This document shows positions 43,447-55,081 of a DNA stretch of 64,000 nt, one piece after another. The notes beneath the pieces were generated by a model that was given only the letters and a program-made list of their open reading frames with translations, searched no databases and was not told the origin of the DNA. The DNA comes from Pseudopyrenochaeta lycopersici (Eukaryota; Ascomycota; Dothideomycetes; Pleosporales; Pseudopyrenochaetaceae): the NCBI GenBank assembly GCA_003313425.1, contig NHZP01000010.1:372001-436000 (forward strand), given 5' to 3'. Each line of letters starts with the position of its first letter. Position 1 is the first letter of the stretch. A program made the translations under genes and the position numbers.

Positions 43447-45612
43447 TCACCGTCGTACCCTCGACACTGGCGCACTGATGTCCCGTCGATCCTTGACTCC
43501 CTCCACCATTTGCTTCATCGGAGTTCCGTGGCCCGCAGCCATGCTTCGGGCCCGACCTCTTCGCTCGCGAATAGCTTCCAGGGCAGCCTCTCTATCGAAT
43601 GGGAGCTTATTGAGAGACAGCTCGCCCAAAACGGGCGTTCGGGCGTCCGAAGCTGCGTGCGCTACTGTCGAAGGCGTCATAGGCCCTCGACCTGGTTTGA
43701 GGGCTGGAGTTGCTGGCGAAAAGTGCAAAGGAATGGTTGTCGTAGTGGTGATGGTGCGTGTCAGATAGGGTGTGGCGGGACCGGAGGGCTCATGGGTCGG
43801 CGTTGGTGGCCCAAGGTCTTCGTCGTCGCTATCAACGATAGCATCTTCGTGAATGCTAATATCCACATTTTTCTTCTCTTTGCGATCATTACGAGCAACC
43901 TCCAAGTGTAGGTCCGCTTGCAAAGCTGGTGGAGAGACCGGTTCCGTTGGGACAATCGTGCTGTGCGCATCCGGAGTCCACGGTGAGGACTCAGTAGTCA
44001 TTTCCGCCGCAGCGTGCAACTCTAGACCTGAAGGCTTCCCTGGTGTAGATATGTTTGCAGGCACGGTCACCTTCACCGGGGAAGGAACGGAACGGAAAGT
44101 GCCAGTAGAAGGTGAGAAGGCAACAATCGCCTCTGTATCGCTGGCTTGTGGTTGTACTAAGCTGGTGTCGTCGTGTGTTGACTGGTCGGACTCAATTGCC
44201 TGAGGTCCGATTGACTCACCTGATGGTGGTGTAATCGGGCGTCCATGGTCGAGAGATTCTTGCTTGATGATCACATCTTCCATCAGATCATCTCCATGGC
44301 TGCTTGGTGGAGGTGTGAGCGTAGGGACAGACATCTTGATGCGCTGCATCTCAGCCGCGTGTGATTCGTCGTGAATGTACGTCTTGCCCTTGGTCTCAGC
44401 GATACGGCAGGAGCAGCATTGGAATTGGCATTCCATCTTCATAAACTCAATTTGGTCCTGGGCGCGCTCACGAAGGCGTTTCTCGGTTTCCAATTCTTGT
44501 TGAAGGAAGCGGAGCTCGACCGCTCCTTTCCTTGGGGAAACATTCTCCTTGTCGTCATCTGCGCGCTGAATGCTGCACAGCTTGCGTGGAGACCGAATTG
44601 GTGATCCGAACTCATCGTCCTCATCGTTGCCAGGAGCTGGTAGAGGGATGTGTCCCTCAGCAGCAACGCGCATGACCTCTTCTTCCTTAAGACTCGTCTT
44701 TAGCGTGTCACGCTCTGCTTCGATAAGCTTGAGCCTATCTTTCAGTGTCTGGATTTCCTCGCCTAGACGAGCGCCAACGCCCTCCAGCTCGACCTGCAAG
44801 CTGTAGACTTGGTTTTGGTACTTGGCTGCCTCCTCAGCCTTGAACCTTGCATCAGACTCAGCCCGCTGCACATTACGCTGGAGGCCTTGAATCTTCGTCT
44901 GTAACGTTGGTATCATGCTTCCCTGCCTCAGACTCTCCTTATTAGCATCCATCCACTTCTTCTTGTACTCGCGATACTTTGCTTCGTAAGCCGTGCTATG
45001 AGCAACGGATTCGATCTGATATGCTATTAGTATCTGGGGGGCGTTGCTGCTGTCAGAGCAACATACCTGTTTCGCATTCATGGTCCGCCACTTATCTTCG
45101 TTCTGCTTAAATACCTTCTCCCATTGAGCAATGTTAGCCTTGTGTGCCTTCCGCTCTTTCTCATATTGCGCCTTGGTGACGCCAACCTGAAGTTCTTCCC
45201 GGGCTGTCATCAATTCGCTTTGCAGCTCTTCGATGCGCACATTGCGCCTATCGACCGCGAGCTCGTGTTCCTTCTCCCTCCTTGCGTGTTCCTTCTCGAT
45301 CTTGTTCAATCTTTCTGCATTCTTCGCCTTCTCCTTTTCCAGAGCCTCCTTGAACCGCTTGCTCGCTTCCCGGGGGTCCTTAACTTCGAGGTTTTCGAAC
45401 ATGACGGCGAGGCCTTGCACCGACACGTCTGAATCGTTGCGGCGATGGGATCCTCGTAAAGGCGAATATGAGCGCAGATTAGGCGCAGACGGTGACATTG
45501 GTGCGGGTTCGCCGTATAGTGGTTTGACACCAGCAGCGCGCTCTGGGCTGACGGGGAAAATGGGCATGCCGGGCGACATGGCAAGTTTGGATGGCGAGAC
45601 CGGCGGCTCCAT
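43447..45612 (-). CDS. Large coiled-coil protein (possibly cytoskeletal/spindle-associated)
   Basis: Two exons (45612-45067 and 45015-43447), separated by a 51-bp phase-0 intron (GTATGT...CTAAT...CAG), give 704 residues. The intron contains no stop, so the unspliced frame is also open. The N-terminus is Ser/Pro-rich with SP/TP sites. Residues about 65-380 form a long coiled-coil (KRFKEALEKEKAKNAERLNKIEKEHARREKEHEL). A Cys pair region CQFQCCSCR lies near residue 410, and a phospho-site-rich disordered part follows. The C-terminus, FDREAALEAIRERRGRARS to RRDISAPVS, looks conserved. Known fungal proteins of this layout work at microtubule-organising sites, but I cannot name the family. The start is the first ATG in frame. 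Confidence 0.78.
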   Translation of the reverse strand: MEPPVSPSKLAMSPGMPIFPVSPERAAGVKPLYGEPAPMSPSAPNLRSYSPLRGSHRRNDSDVSVQGLAVMFENLEVKDPREASKRFKEALEKEKAKNAERLNKIEKEHARREKEHELAVDRRNVRIEELQSELMTAREELQVGVTKAQYEKERKAHKANIAQWEKVFKQNEDKWRTMNAKQVCCSDSSNAPQILIAYQIESVAHSTAYEAKYREYKKKWMDANKESLRQGSMIPTLQTKIQGLQRNVQRAESDARFKAEEAAKYQNQVYSLQVELEGVGARLGEEIQTLKDRLKLIEAERDTLKTSLKEEEVMRVAAEGHIPLPAPGNDEDDEFGSPIRSPRKLCSIQRADDDKENVSPRKGAVELRFLQQELETEKRLRERAQDQIEFMKMECQFQCCSCRIAETKGKTYIHDESHAAEMQRIKMSVPTLTPPPSSHGDDLMEDVIIKQESLDHGRPITPPSGESIGPQAIESDQSTHDDTSLVQPQASDTEAIVAFSPSTGTFRSVPSPVKVTVPANISTPGKPSGLELHAAAEMTTESSPWTPDAHSTIVPTEPVSPPALQADLHLEVARNDRKEKKNVDISIHEDAIVDSDDEDLGPPTPTHEPSGPATPYLTRTITTTTTIPLHFSPATPALKPGRGPMTPSTVAHAASDARTPVLGELSLNKLPFDREAALEAIRERRGRARSMAAGHGTPMKQMVEGVKDRRDISAPVSRVRR

Positions 45613-46473
45613 TTGGGCCGGTGATTCTTTGAGGCGCGCCAACTTGACGGTTTGTAAGATAAAATCTGTTGTGGAGGGGTATGGACTGTCGTCGTGCAGT
45701 CAATTGTAGTGTGGTAAGGAAGCTGCGGTGGTGTGTGGTACGAGCTTGGATGGTAAACAAACCTAAGCGACGCATCTTCCCTGTCCTAACAACGCGCACG
45801 GACCATTTGTCTGTACTGCCCCAACGTCATCAATCGGAATTCCACGCGTTATGTTGAAGATTACAGGTCTCTAGCTGTTGCTTTGGTCTTAAATTTGACC
45901 ACCAAGTATGGCCTCATCTCTCTGGGTCTACTCCTGCCCACCCGAAATATCACAGGTGGCCTACACATGGACATTATGATGAATCTCAGCATCTGAGCTT
46001 CGGCTTATTCAATGGCGCGCCAACTCTGATCATGATCATCTGCCTTCCTTTTAGTCTCTGTTTGTCAACGCTTGCTGGCTCTCAGGTTTGGGTGCACTAT
46101 GTTGCTTCTTTGCCCATTGAGGGGATGGATAATGCGGCGGCAATTGTATGGCTTTGACCAATTCGCTGCTCTTGTTCAGCTCTAACATCACATGTTGAAA
46201 CCATTCATACTCATTCACTACGAAAAAGGAACGATTATTGGTGGGATAGCGTAGTACTGCACTAAGTTGCCTGTTCCTTGCACTTTAGGGTTCGGCTAGT
46301 GAAGCCACTTTCGCTCCTTCACCTGCACTCCTGCTGAATAAGATTCAACATGTATCGCACAGATCTCCTCTCGTACATCCAAGTATTTTCATCTTCTCTT
46401 GACAATCTTTACATTTGTGTTGAAGCCTTGCACGAAGTCAGTCAACCTCGCTACCCACGGAAGCCTGCCCAGC
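45613..46473. other. Divergent intergenic region
   Basis: 861 bp between the coiled-coil gene (minus) and the MYND-like gene (plus), holding both promoters. The plus frame extends upstream of 46474 to about 46399 without an ATG. No other gene seen. Confidence 0.55.
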
Positions 46474-47934
46474 ATGTTACCAGAGCCCTGCGCCCTTTGC
46501 ACATGTCCAAGTACAATCTTTTGCCAGTCATGCGCAAAATTCGACACCGATAATGTCCTCCAAAAGGCACATTGGTACTGTAGCCTATTTTGCAAAACCG
46601 TTGACGAGCGCCAGCATCAAAGAGACTGCCTATCGATGGCTCAGGATGAAGCGCTGTTCAAGCATGCACAAAGGGCAGGCGAAGTCGCACAGGCTCTCTT
46701 CTACTCCTTCATCCAAAATACTTGGGCTCACGATATGAGCAATGTGCGCATTGTTCGCGATCAAAATGCGAACATTGTCACCATTGAGGTTATTGCTGGC
46801 CCAGGTGTGTATACTGGTCCTGGAGGCGAGAGCACTTGTGAACGCCACGCAGGTGGCTGGCTCGTGAAATTTCCTCACGCAGCATTTGATGATGAAGACC
46901 AAGAGGTTAAATATGCTGTATTGGCTGACCAGAACTCTATCTGGAGTTTCATCGTTATGCACAATGTTGTTGGCACTCTCTTCGCAGGTACATGAATCCA
47001 CTCATGCACACTCTTCAGTTTGCTAACACGGCTTCTAGATCTGGTCGAAGATGTTGAGAAGGATATCAAAGAGGTCGTACACTACATCTCCAACAGCCGA
47101 CCACGTCTCGTGGAGCATAAAGGACGCTTCGGATTCGCCAAGATCGACCGCGAAGATCTCGTATACCCAGACTACAACTCCATCGGTAACTTCAAAGGCA
47201 TCTACCGCATCAAGCTCAAGAATGGCACGAAAATTACCCTCGATCTCGCGGGCGCGCAGTACAGCATGCCTCACATAACTGTCATGCATTGGCAAGCCTA
47301 CCTCGATATCTGGGGCCGTTTCAGCAAATACCGCGTCCCATTCCGCTCCCATTACTCCAAGCATGTAGAGAAGATGAATGGTTACCGCTGTATCACCCAC
47401 CAAACTATCGTCATGGAGCAGACAACCTATCTCAACGTCCTCGTCACCCACTGCAAGGCTCAGTTGGGCTTCGACCTGGCTGAGCTGATCAAGATGGACC
47501 CCGAAGACTTTCACCACGCTAAGAATAAGTTCATAGGCCATGCGATCGAGTACCTTCAGAAGCGCTGCTCTGAACTAGACAATGGCGTGAATACAGACTG
47601 TCTCACTGGTTCCTTCGACCTCCGCCACCCAAAGGTCGTCGCAAAGCTGCCCAAACACACCGTCTCATCCACCAAAACCGAGCGTCCGGAATCCATTCCT
47701 CTCGACATTGGCGACATGCGCAACTTCGACTGGACCCAGCTCCGCAAACTCATCTCAATGCCCAGTTCCGAAGTGAAATACCATGAAAAGAAGAAGGCCA
47801 AGGCGCTGTTGGCACATAGGTGCGTGTACAAAATGCCGGGGGATTGGAAGTTGGTATTTTTGCCAGACACGCTGCCGAGTTCGAAGGTGCCGTTTGAATG
47901 CGTGAGCGAGAATCCTTACTGGAAGGGCGTCTGA
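46474..47934 (+). CDS. MYND-like zinc-finger protein
   Basis: Two exons (46474-46987 and 47039-47934), joined by a 51-bp phase-1 intron, give about 469 residues. The first 50 residues carry a zinc-binding cluster of MYND spacing: CALC, FCQSC, then HWYCSLFCK and a terminal H-x3-C (HQRDC). The remaining 400 residues form an unrecognised alpha/beta region with GPGVYTGPGG and ITVMHWQAYLDIWGRFSKYRVPF. MYND fingers usually mediate protein contacts; no SET or other catalytic domain is visible. The ATG at 46474 starts four residues before the first Cys and is the first ATG in that frame. Proteins of this two-part type are common in plant-associated fungi. Confidence 0.75.
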
Positions 47935-48747
47935 GGGATGCTGGACATTGAGCATGCGTGGAATAGTTCGCTTTCGGATCTGGTTCATTCTAATGATTGG
48001 GGTAACGTTACCCTAAAGGATAGTCTTCACAAGGACGAATTGATGTGGCATACAGTCATTTTGACTTAAAGCAGTGGAATTCAGACCACTAACTCAGCTT
48101 CTATCAAACACGAAGAGAAGAAAAGGCTTCATATATCACCTATCGTAGTGTGATCGTTTGGAGAGATACATGAAGAAGGGTCCTAACATACACAAAGTGT
48201 GCAGATAATAGCTCTGTACGCATATAGAGCCGACCATTTGTGTCACCTTTCATACGTTCCATAAATCTACAGTAGCAACGAGCACACATGTTAGAGCCAT
48301 ATCACAGTTCGCACCGTCATTCCTAGGCATTGTGATTAATTACCAAACTTCTGTACATAAAGGTAAATCTACATATGGCAAGATAATCTACCAGACACGC
48401 TCGCTGAACCAATAGGTTGAAGCATTAAGAAAATCATTTTTAGTCGCTTGCAAATGGAAAACAGTAATATAACGCTAAGAGAACGGCGCTTTGTAGTGAC
48501 AAGAGAAAGAGAGCGGCATAATGCAAATGCCAGAGCAAGACAAGTGACAACGCTTTATGATAACTCGCAGTACAATGAAGCGCCCATAGTGCAATGAGGC
48601 GGCCGTATGCATCGTGGTGATCTTGAATATAATGTTGACAGACTGATGGTTACAGAAATCCCAAACTCCTTTGCTGAGGCCAAGGAAAAGAAAATTGGAA
48701 AGAAGAGATATTCAATCTTTTTTGGTTGCTCCGCTCGTTCAAGCCGC
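47935..48747. other. Intergenic, 3' flanks of two convergent genes
   Basis: 813 bp between the stops of the MYND-like gene and the MFS transporter, moderately AT-rich. No gene, repeat or RNA recognised. It includes both 3' UTRs. Confidence 0.6.
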
Positions 48748-50670
48748 TCATACCTGTCGATTAGGGTAAACAGTTCCGTAGCTCCTAGGTTCGTCTTCTT
48801 CGAGCAGGCTTTCCATGATGGAACCAACATCCGTGTTGGTGATGGTAATGGCATCTTCTTCATCGAGCCTCTTACGCATGCGATAGACCTGTACCGTGAC
48901 GTATGTGACCAGTGCGGTGCCGATAACAAAAGCAGAAACGCCGAGAGTTGCATTCACGGGAATCGGGTTACCATCAAAGGTGCTTTTTGTCAAAGCATCG
49001 ATGCCAGTCTGTGAGAGGTTGACAAGTCCAGAAAAGCAAATGATGGTGCCGTATACACGACCGAAAGTTGCAAAACCGAAAACTTTGGTGGCATAGTCGG
49101 ACATGGCGGAGTAGTAGAGTGGACGCAGAAATACGAAGAGGATCACATTGACGTAGCCTGCCCACAGCGCAGGGATCGAGCCAACAATGCCAATGGCGGT
49201 GATAGTGACAACTAGGATGAAAAGGACGCCGGGAGTGCTGACGTTGTCGAGCAGGGCGCCGAGAAAGGGTGTGCTTAGAACACCACCGAGAGGTAGAGCC
49301 CAGTTAAAAAATTCATTGATCTTTGCAGCCAGATCGACTGAGTTCAGCATATAGATATACTGTTCTCGAATCGTTGCGATGAAGTAATTCATGCGGACCA
49401 TCTGCAAGACTGTGAGCAGCGTGAGAAGAATGAACCACGGAGTAAGCATTTGCTCCTTTGCAGACTTGTTGTGCAAAGCTCCCCATACTCCAGATGTCTC
49501 TAGTTTGTGCGCTTGTCGCTCCTCTTGCAACTTTCGCGTCACTTGGTCGCCGACAAGTTCGTCAAGCTTACTCAATCGCCGACGGCGACGGGCACTGCGA
49601 GCTTTTCTGCGTCGCCAGAGCTCGTCGTCAGGCAGTTCATCGTCGGAAGAATGCACATCTTGCAATGGGTCTTCAGCTTTGTGTATTTTCATCTCGAGCT
49701 GCGGAGCCGTCTTGTAGTTCTCAGTCGGCAGTAGAGTAAACTGCGCGATTACGATTGCGACTGGAACCGCAAGATACACGAGGAAGAAAGTTTGCGGTTT
49801 GAAGGCTCCATCGCTGGCCTCGTAAGCAAGTCTGTAGAAGAGAAAGACGGCAGCAGAGGCATCAAAAGCGCCGGTGACAAGGGCAACAATGCTGCCACCA
49901 AATTTCGGAAATGCATTGGCAATCTGAAATGAAGGCAGGAAAATGAAAGTGCCTCCGAGGGCGAGGAAGAAATTGCCGATTGTAAATCCGTCGAACGTTG
50001 CAATCTGAAAAGCAAGACTCATGAGGATGCTGCCAGTAGCAAGGCAAAAGCAACCAAGATAAACACAAAGCCTCGGCCCGTAGCGGTCGAGCAACGTGCC
50101 AACAGGGAGTGCAGATACATTTGCGGTTGTTGACGCGAGCGAGAAGAAGAAGTTCAAACGCAAATCCTGTTCGAAACAGACTTCGACATTGCCATCCAGC
50201 TCTTCCTGAGTGCAAAGATCCCTAAAGACTCCTTCCGTGACGAGAATGGGCTTCAGTGCCGCAAACCCAAAAATGATGCCGCTGGCAAACCAACAGGCGA
50301 GGACGGTCGCAACAACCTGTGCTGCAGTCGCATATTAGTGGTTTGCAAAGGATTTTGATAATTACCGCATGTGGAAATACTAACCGACACGCCTCGAAGT
50401 TGATACTTTGTAGGGCGTCAGACCACCGTACTCTTCGCCAGCGACGGGCTCCTCAGGCTTTGGAATGACATCGTAGCTGATGACCCTCCTGACAGTCTTT
50501 CCCGGCGTACCAAGAAAGCCAGTGTTGGAAATGGCACTCTCGAGAGAAAGCCGACGCTCCGACGCTTCCTGTCGGCTGATCTGTCGATCGACCGGCGGTA
50601 AGAATAGATCGACCAAAGCTTCCTCGCGGTCGGTGCCCTCTTGCTGGGTGACATGCTGAATGAGCGACAT
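48748..50670 (-). CDS. MFS transporter, FMP42/LAT3-like
   Basis: Two exons (50670-50385 and 50321-48748), joined by a 63-bp phase-1 intron, give 619 residues. The N-terminal 95 residues are cytosolic and hydrophilic. About 12 membrane spans follow, the first right after the intron (VVATVLACWFASGIIFGFAAL). The early loop has SALPVGTLLDRYGPRLCVYLG, the MFS motif-A position. A long charged cytosolic loop (LWRRRKARSARRRRRLSK) separates the two six-helix halves. The two-half layout and conserved blocks fit the fungal Fmp42/YMR221C group related to animal SLC43 amino-acid transporters; substrate not shown. The protein ends CAG-GTA-TGA, so the stop lies inside a splice-donor-like sequence and an alternative 3' exon is possible. 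Confidence 0.85.
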
Positions 50671-51747
50671 TCAGGCAGCAATTGAGCGCTTTGCGCAGGC
50701 GAAACAATGGGCAATTGGGGTCCGCAGAAGGAGGAGGAGAAGGAGGGTTTGTTTGAGTCGGCTGGTCGAGGGAGCAAAGGGCTAGAAAACTGGGCAGAGC
50801 GAGGACGGAGTTAAATTGCCCATGCGCAACCCTGGCACGAGGCCTAGACAGCGAGTCGCGGGGTCCACATGTGATCTTCTCCTCCCAGAGTCGTGGATAG
50901 GTCGCCAAAAATCAGGCCCGAATAGCGGTTATACAAAGACCGGCATGTGGTGTCTTCACCGCTGCTGCATCGTTCGCTTATTTTGTGGTACATAACGGTC
51001 GTCAACGGTACACTGGTCGTGTGTGATTGGTCTCGCGTGCTCCCGCTATCCGGCAAAAACTATCACCAATCCCGCACCATGTCTTCGTGCAGCCGTCCAT
51101 CGCTGACGGAGACATCTTAGACAGACGTAGATATGACCCAATCACGCGATTAATTTGTTGCTGAATTTATAATCTTCGATACTTGGGGAGGCGAACATTC
51201 AAGAAAGCTGTAGAAGCTCTAACCCATCCCCGCACTCGGACTGTTCAGCCGATGCAATAGTGCATGCATGGAATAGCGCTGCCTCTCTATGAGCCATTGC
51301 TTTGTCCTGCAAAGAAATTGTTCTTCAGCTGCCACGGAATCTGCAACATGCAGGACTAAACATGCTATTCTGCAGTACTTGCGGGTCCCTTTCCATCCAG
51401 GCGTGAACCCAGAACACAGCCAGAAATCTAGACCGCGCTGCCGTGAACTTGAACCTATCTGCAACGCTTCAACTTGGAACGGCACTATTATCCAGGACGC
51501 AATTCACAAAATAAGTAGACTCGTTCCACCAGTCCGTCCGTAGAGGGACTCAATAGCAGATACCAGTAGTCAAACGAGGGCAATGTTTGCTCGATCAGAT
51601 CTGGCAACTCCAAAACCAAAGGGAAGAGACTACAGCATCACATCGGCGGGCGACATCAACGCAGAATGGGTAACCTTGTTGAACAAGGAAATACAACTAT
51701 AACCACTCAAGATGCTCAGAGCAATCGGCATTAGACACCAAGGTCTA
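50671..51747. other. Intergenic, no supported gene
   Basis: About 1.1 kb. The left part is the transporter's promoter and leader. Short frames (51219-51485 minus, 51289-51543 plus) overlap antisense and are unrecognised. Confidence 0.6.
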
Positions 51748-54316
51748 TCATGCACTGCCTAAGAATCCCCTCTCTGAATTGCGTGTCCGCTCAACAGTAA
51801 ACGCTTCAATCTTCACACCACAAAGAACAACCTGCATCTTCTTCCCCTCACCATCATTCTCGACAGGCTCAACACGCAGCCGCCAATGCGCGCGCTTGAT
51901 TGTCCATTCCACCTCCGGTTCCTCATCATCTGCCTTCAACCTTGCGTGCTCGAAGTCTGGCTTACTGCCACCCCACAGCCACTCGTTCTCCAACTGCGAA
52001 TGATAAGGTTCCTGAGCGTTGCGGAGGCGTATGCTGCAACGTTGCGAGTCGCTCACCCTTCTTATGCCCACACGTCCCGTCTCTCGATCAATTGCGAGCT
52101 CAGCCGGTACACCATCCACATCTAGTGCGCACTCTGTATCAAGCCGTACACGGACGCGACGTTCGCTGACGCCTGAATTTGCAGGACTAACGGGTTGTGC
52201 AGCGACGCCGCCACCTGACTGTAGATACATTAGGCCGAGGGGCTGGGTAGCTGGCAAGCCCATTTTCGACGCTATCACGGAGAAGAGCGACGTTATGCGC
52301 GCGAGAGTTGATTTGTGGAATGTTGCTCTGAGATTGGCCTCGAGTAATCCCGAAACGGCAGCCTTTGGAGCAGACATTGGAAGGTACAGTGTCGTTGTCT
52401 CAGCTGCCGAAACTTCAAGAATGAGGATATTGACATTTGCGTGATCATCTGTATAGGGACGCGCATATGACACATAGCCTGCTTTTGAAGTGGTGCTGCT
52501 GCTTGTGAGGGACGGCGTGGGACTGGGAGCTTTGCTGGTGGATAATGGACTAGGTGATATACCGATCGACTGCGCGCCTGATGCTGATCCAGATTCTGAG
52601 TCGCTCAATGCTTTGTCAGGGCTAAACGATATGCCAGATTGTCGGATGTCTTCCAGTCGAACCAGGATTTCAGACTGTTGACGCTTGCGGTTGTATGAGA
52701 TCTCGCAGGGTATCAGGCGCTGCTCGAGGCCTCTGAGATGGAAGTAGCGGGCATCTCGCAGTAGTCGAGAGCGATGTATCTCGCTCTTGATTTCAACATT
52801 GTAACCTTGGAGCAATAGTATTAGCTCGCCAAAGGTCTCGCCATTCCTACTTGGCACTGAAGGGGGCGAGATCGATGGCGGCCGAAGCAGCGCGCTGCGG
52901 TCCAAGCCTGGGAACGCTTCGGACGGCGTCGAGAAGAATTGCGCGAACCCCAGTGAGAAGTAGTTTGGGCTGTCGCCAGGAGCCGAGAAGAGGTCGCGTG
53001 GTATTTGAAAGGGAGTACCGCCAATCCGGATGAAGATGTCAGTGCTGAACAACTGCTTTGTGAGGCGAGGTACTGCAAGGGTCAGTATTTTTCAAGGTTC
53101 CTGCTTGACGGGTTTGGAAGAGCTTACATGAATAGAACTGTGCATCTGCAAACAGCCTCACAAAATGCTCACCATCTCGTGGGATGACATGGTAGCCTTG
53201 TAGATGCAGCGCAATGTCGCGAAATGTGTCAGGGTCGCGATCGATGTACAGAGTTCTCACGTCACCAGCTCGGCCGCTATTACTGTGCAGTTGCTCGCCG
53301 AAGAAATGCGAGAAATATGAGGGTGCTCTAATAGCCTCAGCTTATACTCTAATACGTGTGGCATACAAAGAATGCTTACCATCTGAAGATAATGAAGCTC
53401 CCGAAAGCCTGAAGAGCTCCGATCCAATCTGTATGGGAAACACTTTACCCGCAGGTAATGTGTCGAGCCCTCCAGGCGACTCGACTACTCTTCTCGGCTT
53501 CGATACATCGATGACTCTTCCTTGTGGGCCAGTGCCCTTGCTCTGCTCCTTCCGCCGCTCGACAACAGTGTTTCCTTGTGGCATTGATTGCGACGCGCTC
53601 TCGGGAGCCGCGGGCGCCACAGCGACTTGGGTCATTGAGGGCGAGCGGACGTCAGCCGGGGCTGGGGCAACAGGGGAGGTGAGTGACGCGTCGGACGACT
53701 GGCGCGACTTGTTCTGGCGCTTTGGCGGATTCTCCGCAGCGATACTGGCACTTTGCGACACAGCAGAACCGGGCTCAGAGTCGACCTTCCGCTTCATGCC
53801 CGTTTGGATGGCGGGCCTCTGGTGCGGCGGTCGAGGAGGGGGCGACAGCGGGTTGTGAGGGCCACCTGGTGTGAGAACACCACTGTGGGTCTGCTGCAAT
53901 GACTGGAAGGCTGGTTCTGGAGTGGTGATGGGAAGCGGTATGCTGAAGTCGTTGGCGGGGATGCTCTGGTTCTGCAGCTCCTGGACAAGCTCGCCCTGTG
54001 GCTCGTACTGGTTGGTGAAGTCGGCAAAGTCAATTGAACTGGCCCAGTCCCAGCCTAATGGCGTCGGAGCGCTGAAGCCGAAGCCAGCGAATTGCCCTGG
54101 AGTGACTTGTTGCGGGTGCGCATTGAAGTCTGAATACCTTACAGATGGGGCTGGCGCTGGCGCCTGGGTCGGGATTTCGGACGCGCCTGACGCTTTTGTA
54201 TCGCGCTCACCATCGTAGTGACCATATGGCTGCCGTGGATGTTGTCTGGCCGGCGCGGCTTGGTCATTGGGTTCAAGTACAAAGTCTCGAGAGGTGGCGC
54301 CAGAATGGTCGGTCAT
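51748..54316 (-). CDS. Protein with two BTB/POZ-type domains
   Basis: Three exons (54316-53380, 53325-53128, 53072-51748), with introns of 54 and 55 bp, join in frame to 819 residues. The first 280 residues are Pro/Ser/Gln-rich and disordered, with a basic patch KRKVDSE. A BTB domain of the potassium-channel-tetramerisation type follows, split by intron 1 (VFPIQIGSELFRLSG, then APSYFSHFFGE, TLYIDRDPDTFRDIALHLQGYHV). A second, diverged BTB unit begins right after intron 2 (IFIRIGGTPFQIPRDLFSAPGDSPNYF, ELILLLQGYNVEI). The C-terminal 300 residues are unrecognised (beta-rich, WTIKRAHWRLRVEP). BTB domains mediate oligomerisation and Cullin-3 binding; the partner here is unknown. The first ATG in frame (54316) was chosen. 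Confidence 0.86.
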
Positions 54317-55081
54317 ATAGGCGAGCTGCACCCAGGCGATCGCCTCAGAGTCTCAGGCGCCTGGATGCCTAGGTGCCAAAAGCAAGCTTCGCAGCGCAGT
54401 GGAGAGGAGAACCCTGGGTTGCTGATAAACTGCTGAGTAACGACCAGCGTTGGAGAGAGCTTGCGGGGAGGTTACTGGATCTGGTATGGCGCACGTGTCG
54501 TAGCACTGCGGTTCGCCAAGTACTTGTTCGCGGACGGGGGCAATTCTGACTTGATGTTGCGGGGGTGCGATTGACATGTTGGAGGAAATGCAGTGGATAT
54601 ATAACCGATGCATGCCTGACCACATCTCATCTCCGCAAAGTAATCGTGGCGTTCTGAACCGTGCGACACACTCGGGCGAGCCGTATCGCTGTTGCTTGAC
54701 GGCTCCTGGGAAGCTCGCATTCGCCGACGCGACCTCAGTAGGGCTGTGAGGCTTATGCTGACATGCCGCTCATCGATGCAGTTGGCAGGGCTAGGAAGCT
54801 GCCAGCAGTCTCGGCAGCCTCCTCTACCCGAGAAGCGAAAATGCTGACGTGAGGTTCTGCGCAGACACAAGGAGTGATGTGGTTGGGATCGCGGACTACT
54901 TGTTTCGGCCGAATGCTAGTCCTGGCCGATCAACAGACTTTTTGGTACACAGAAACCAAGTTTTCGAAATGCTAATCAGAGTGCCCTCTGTACAAATTCA
55001 CGGAAACAAGCAACTCTACAGCACCGAACTACTAATCATACATTGCGCAGCCCCCATGCCCACGTGTTTTGCCTCCCTTAA
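54317..55081. other. Intergenic, BTB promoter side
   Basis: 765 bp. Overlapping short frames on the minus strand (54353-54870) lack a good start or domain and probably belong to the 5' UTR/promoter of the BTB gene. Nothing else supported. Confidence 0.55.

Noticed and set aside
46399..46473. N-terminal extension of the MYND-like protein
   Set aside because: The extended frame begins at TTG rather than ATG and adds sequence without family features; the ATG at 46474 is preferred.
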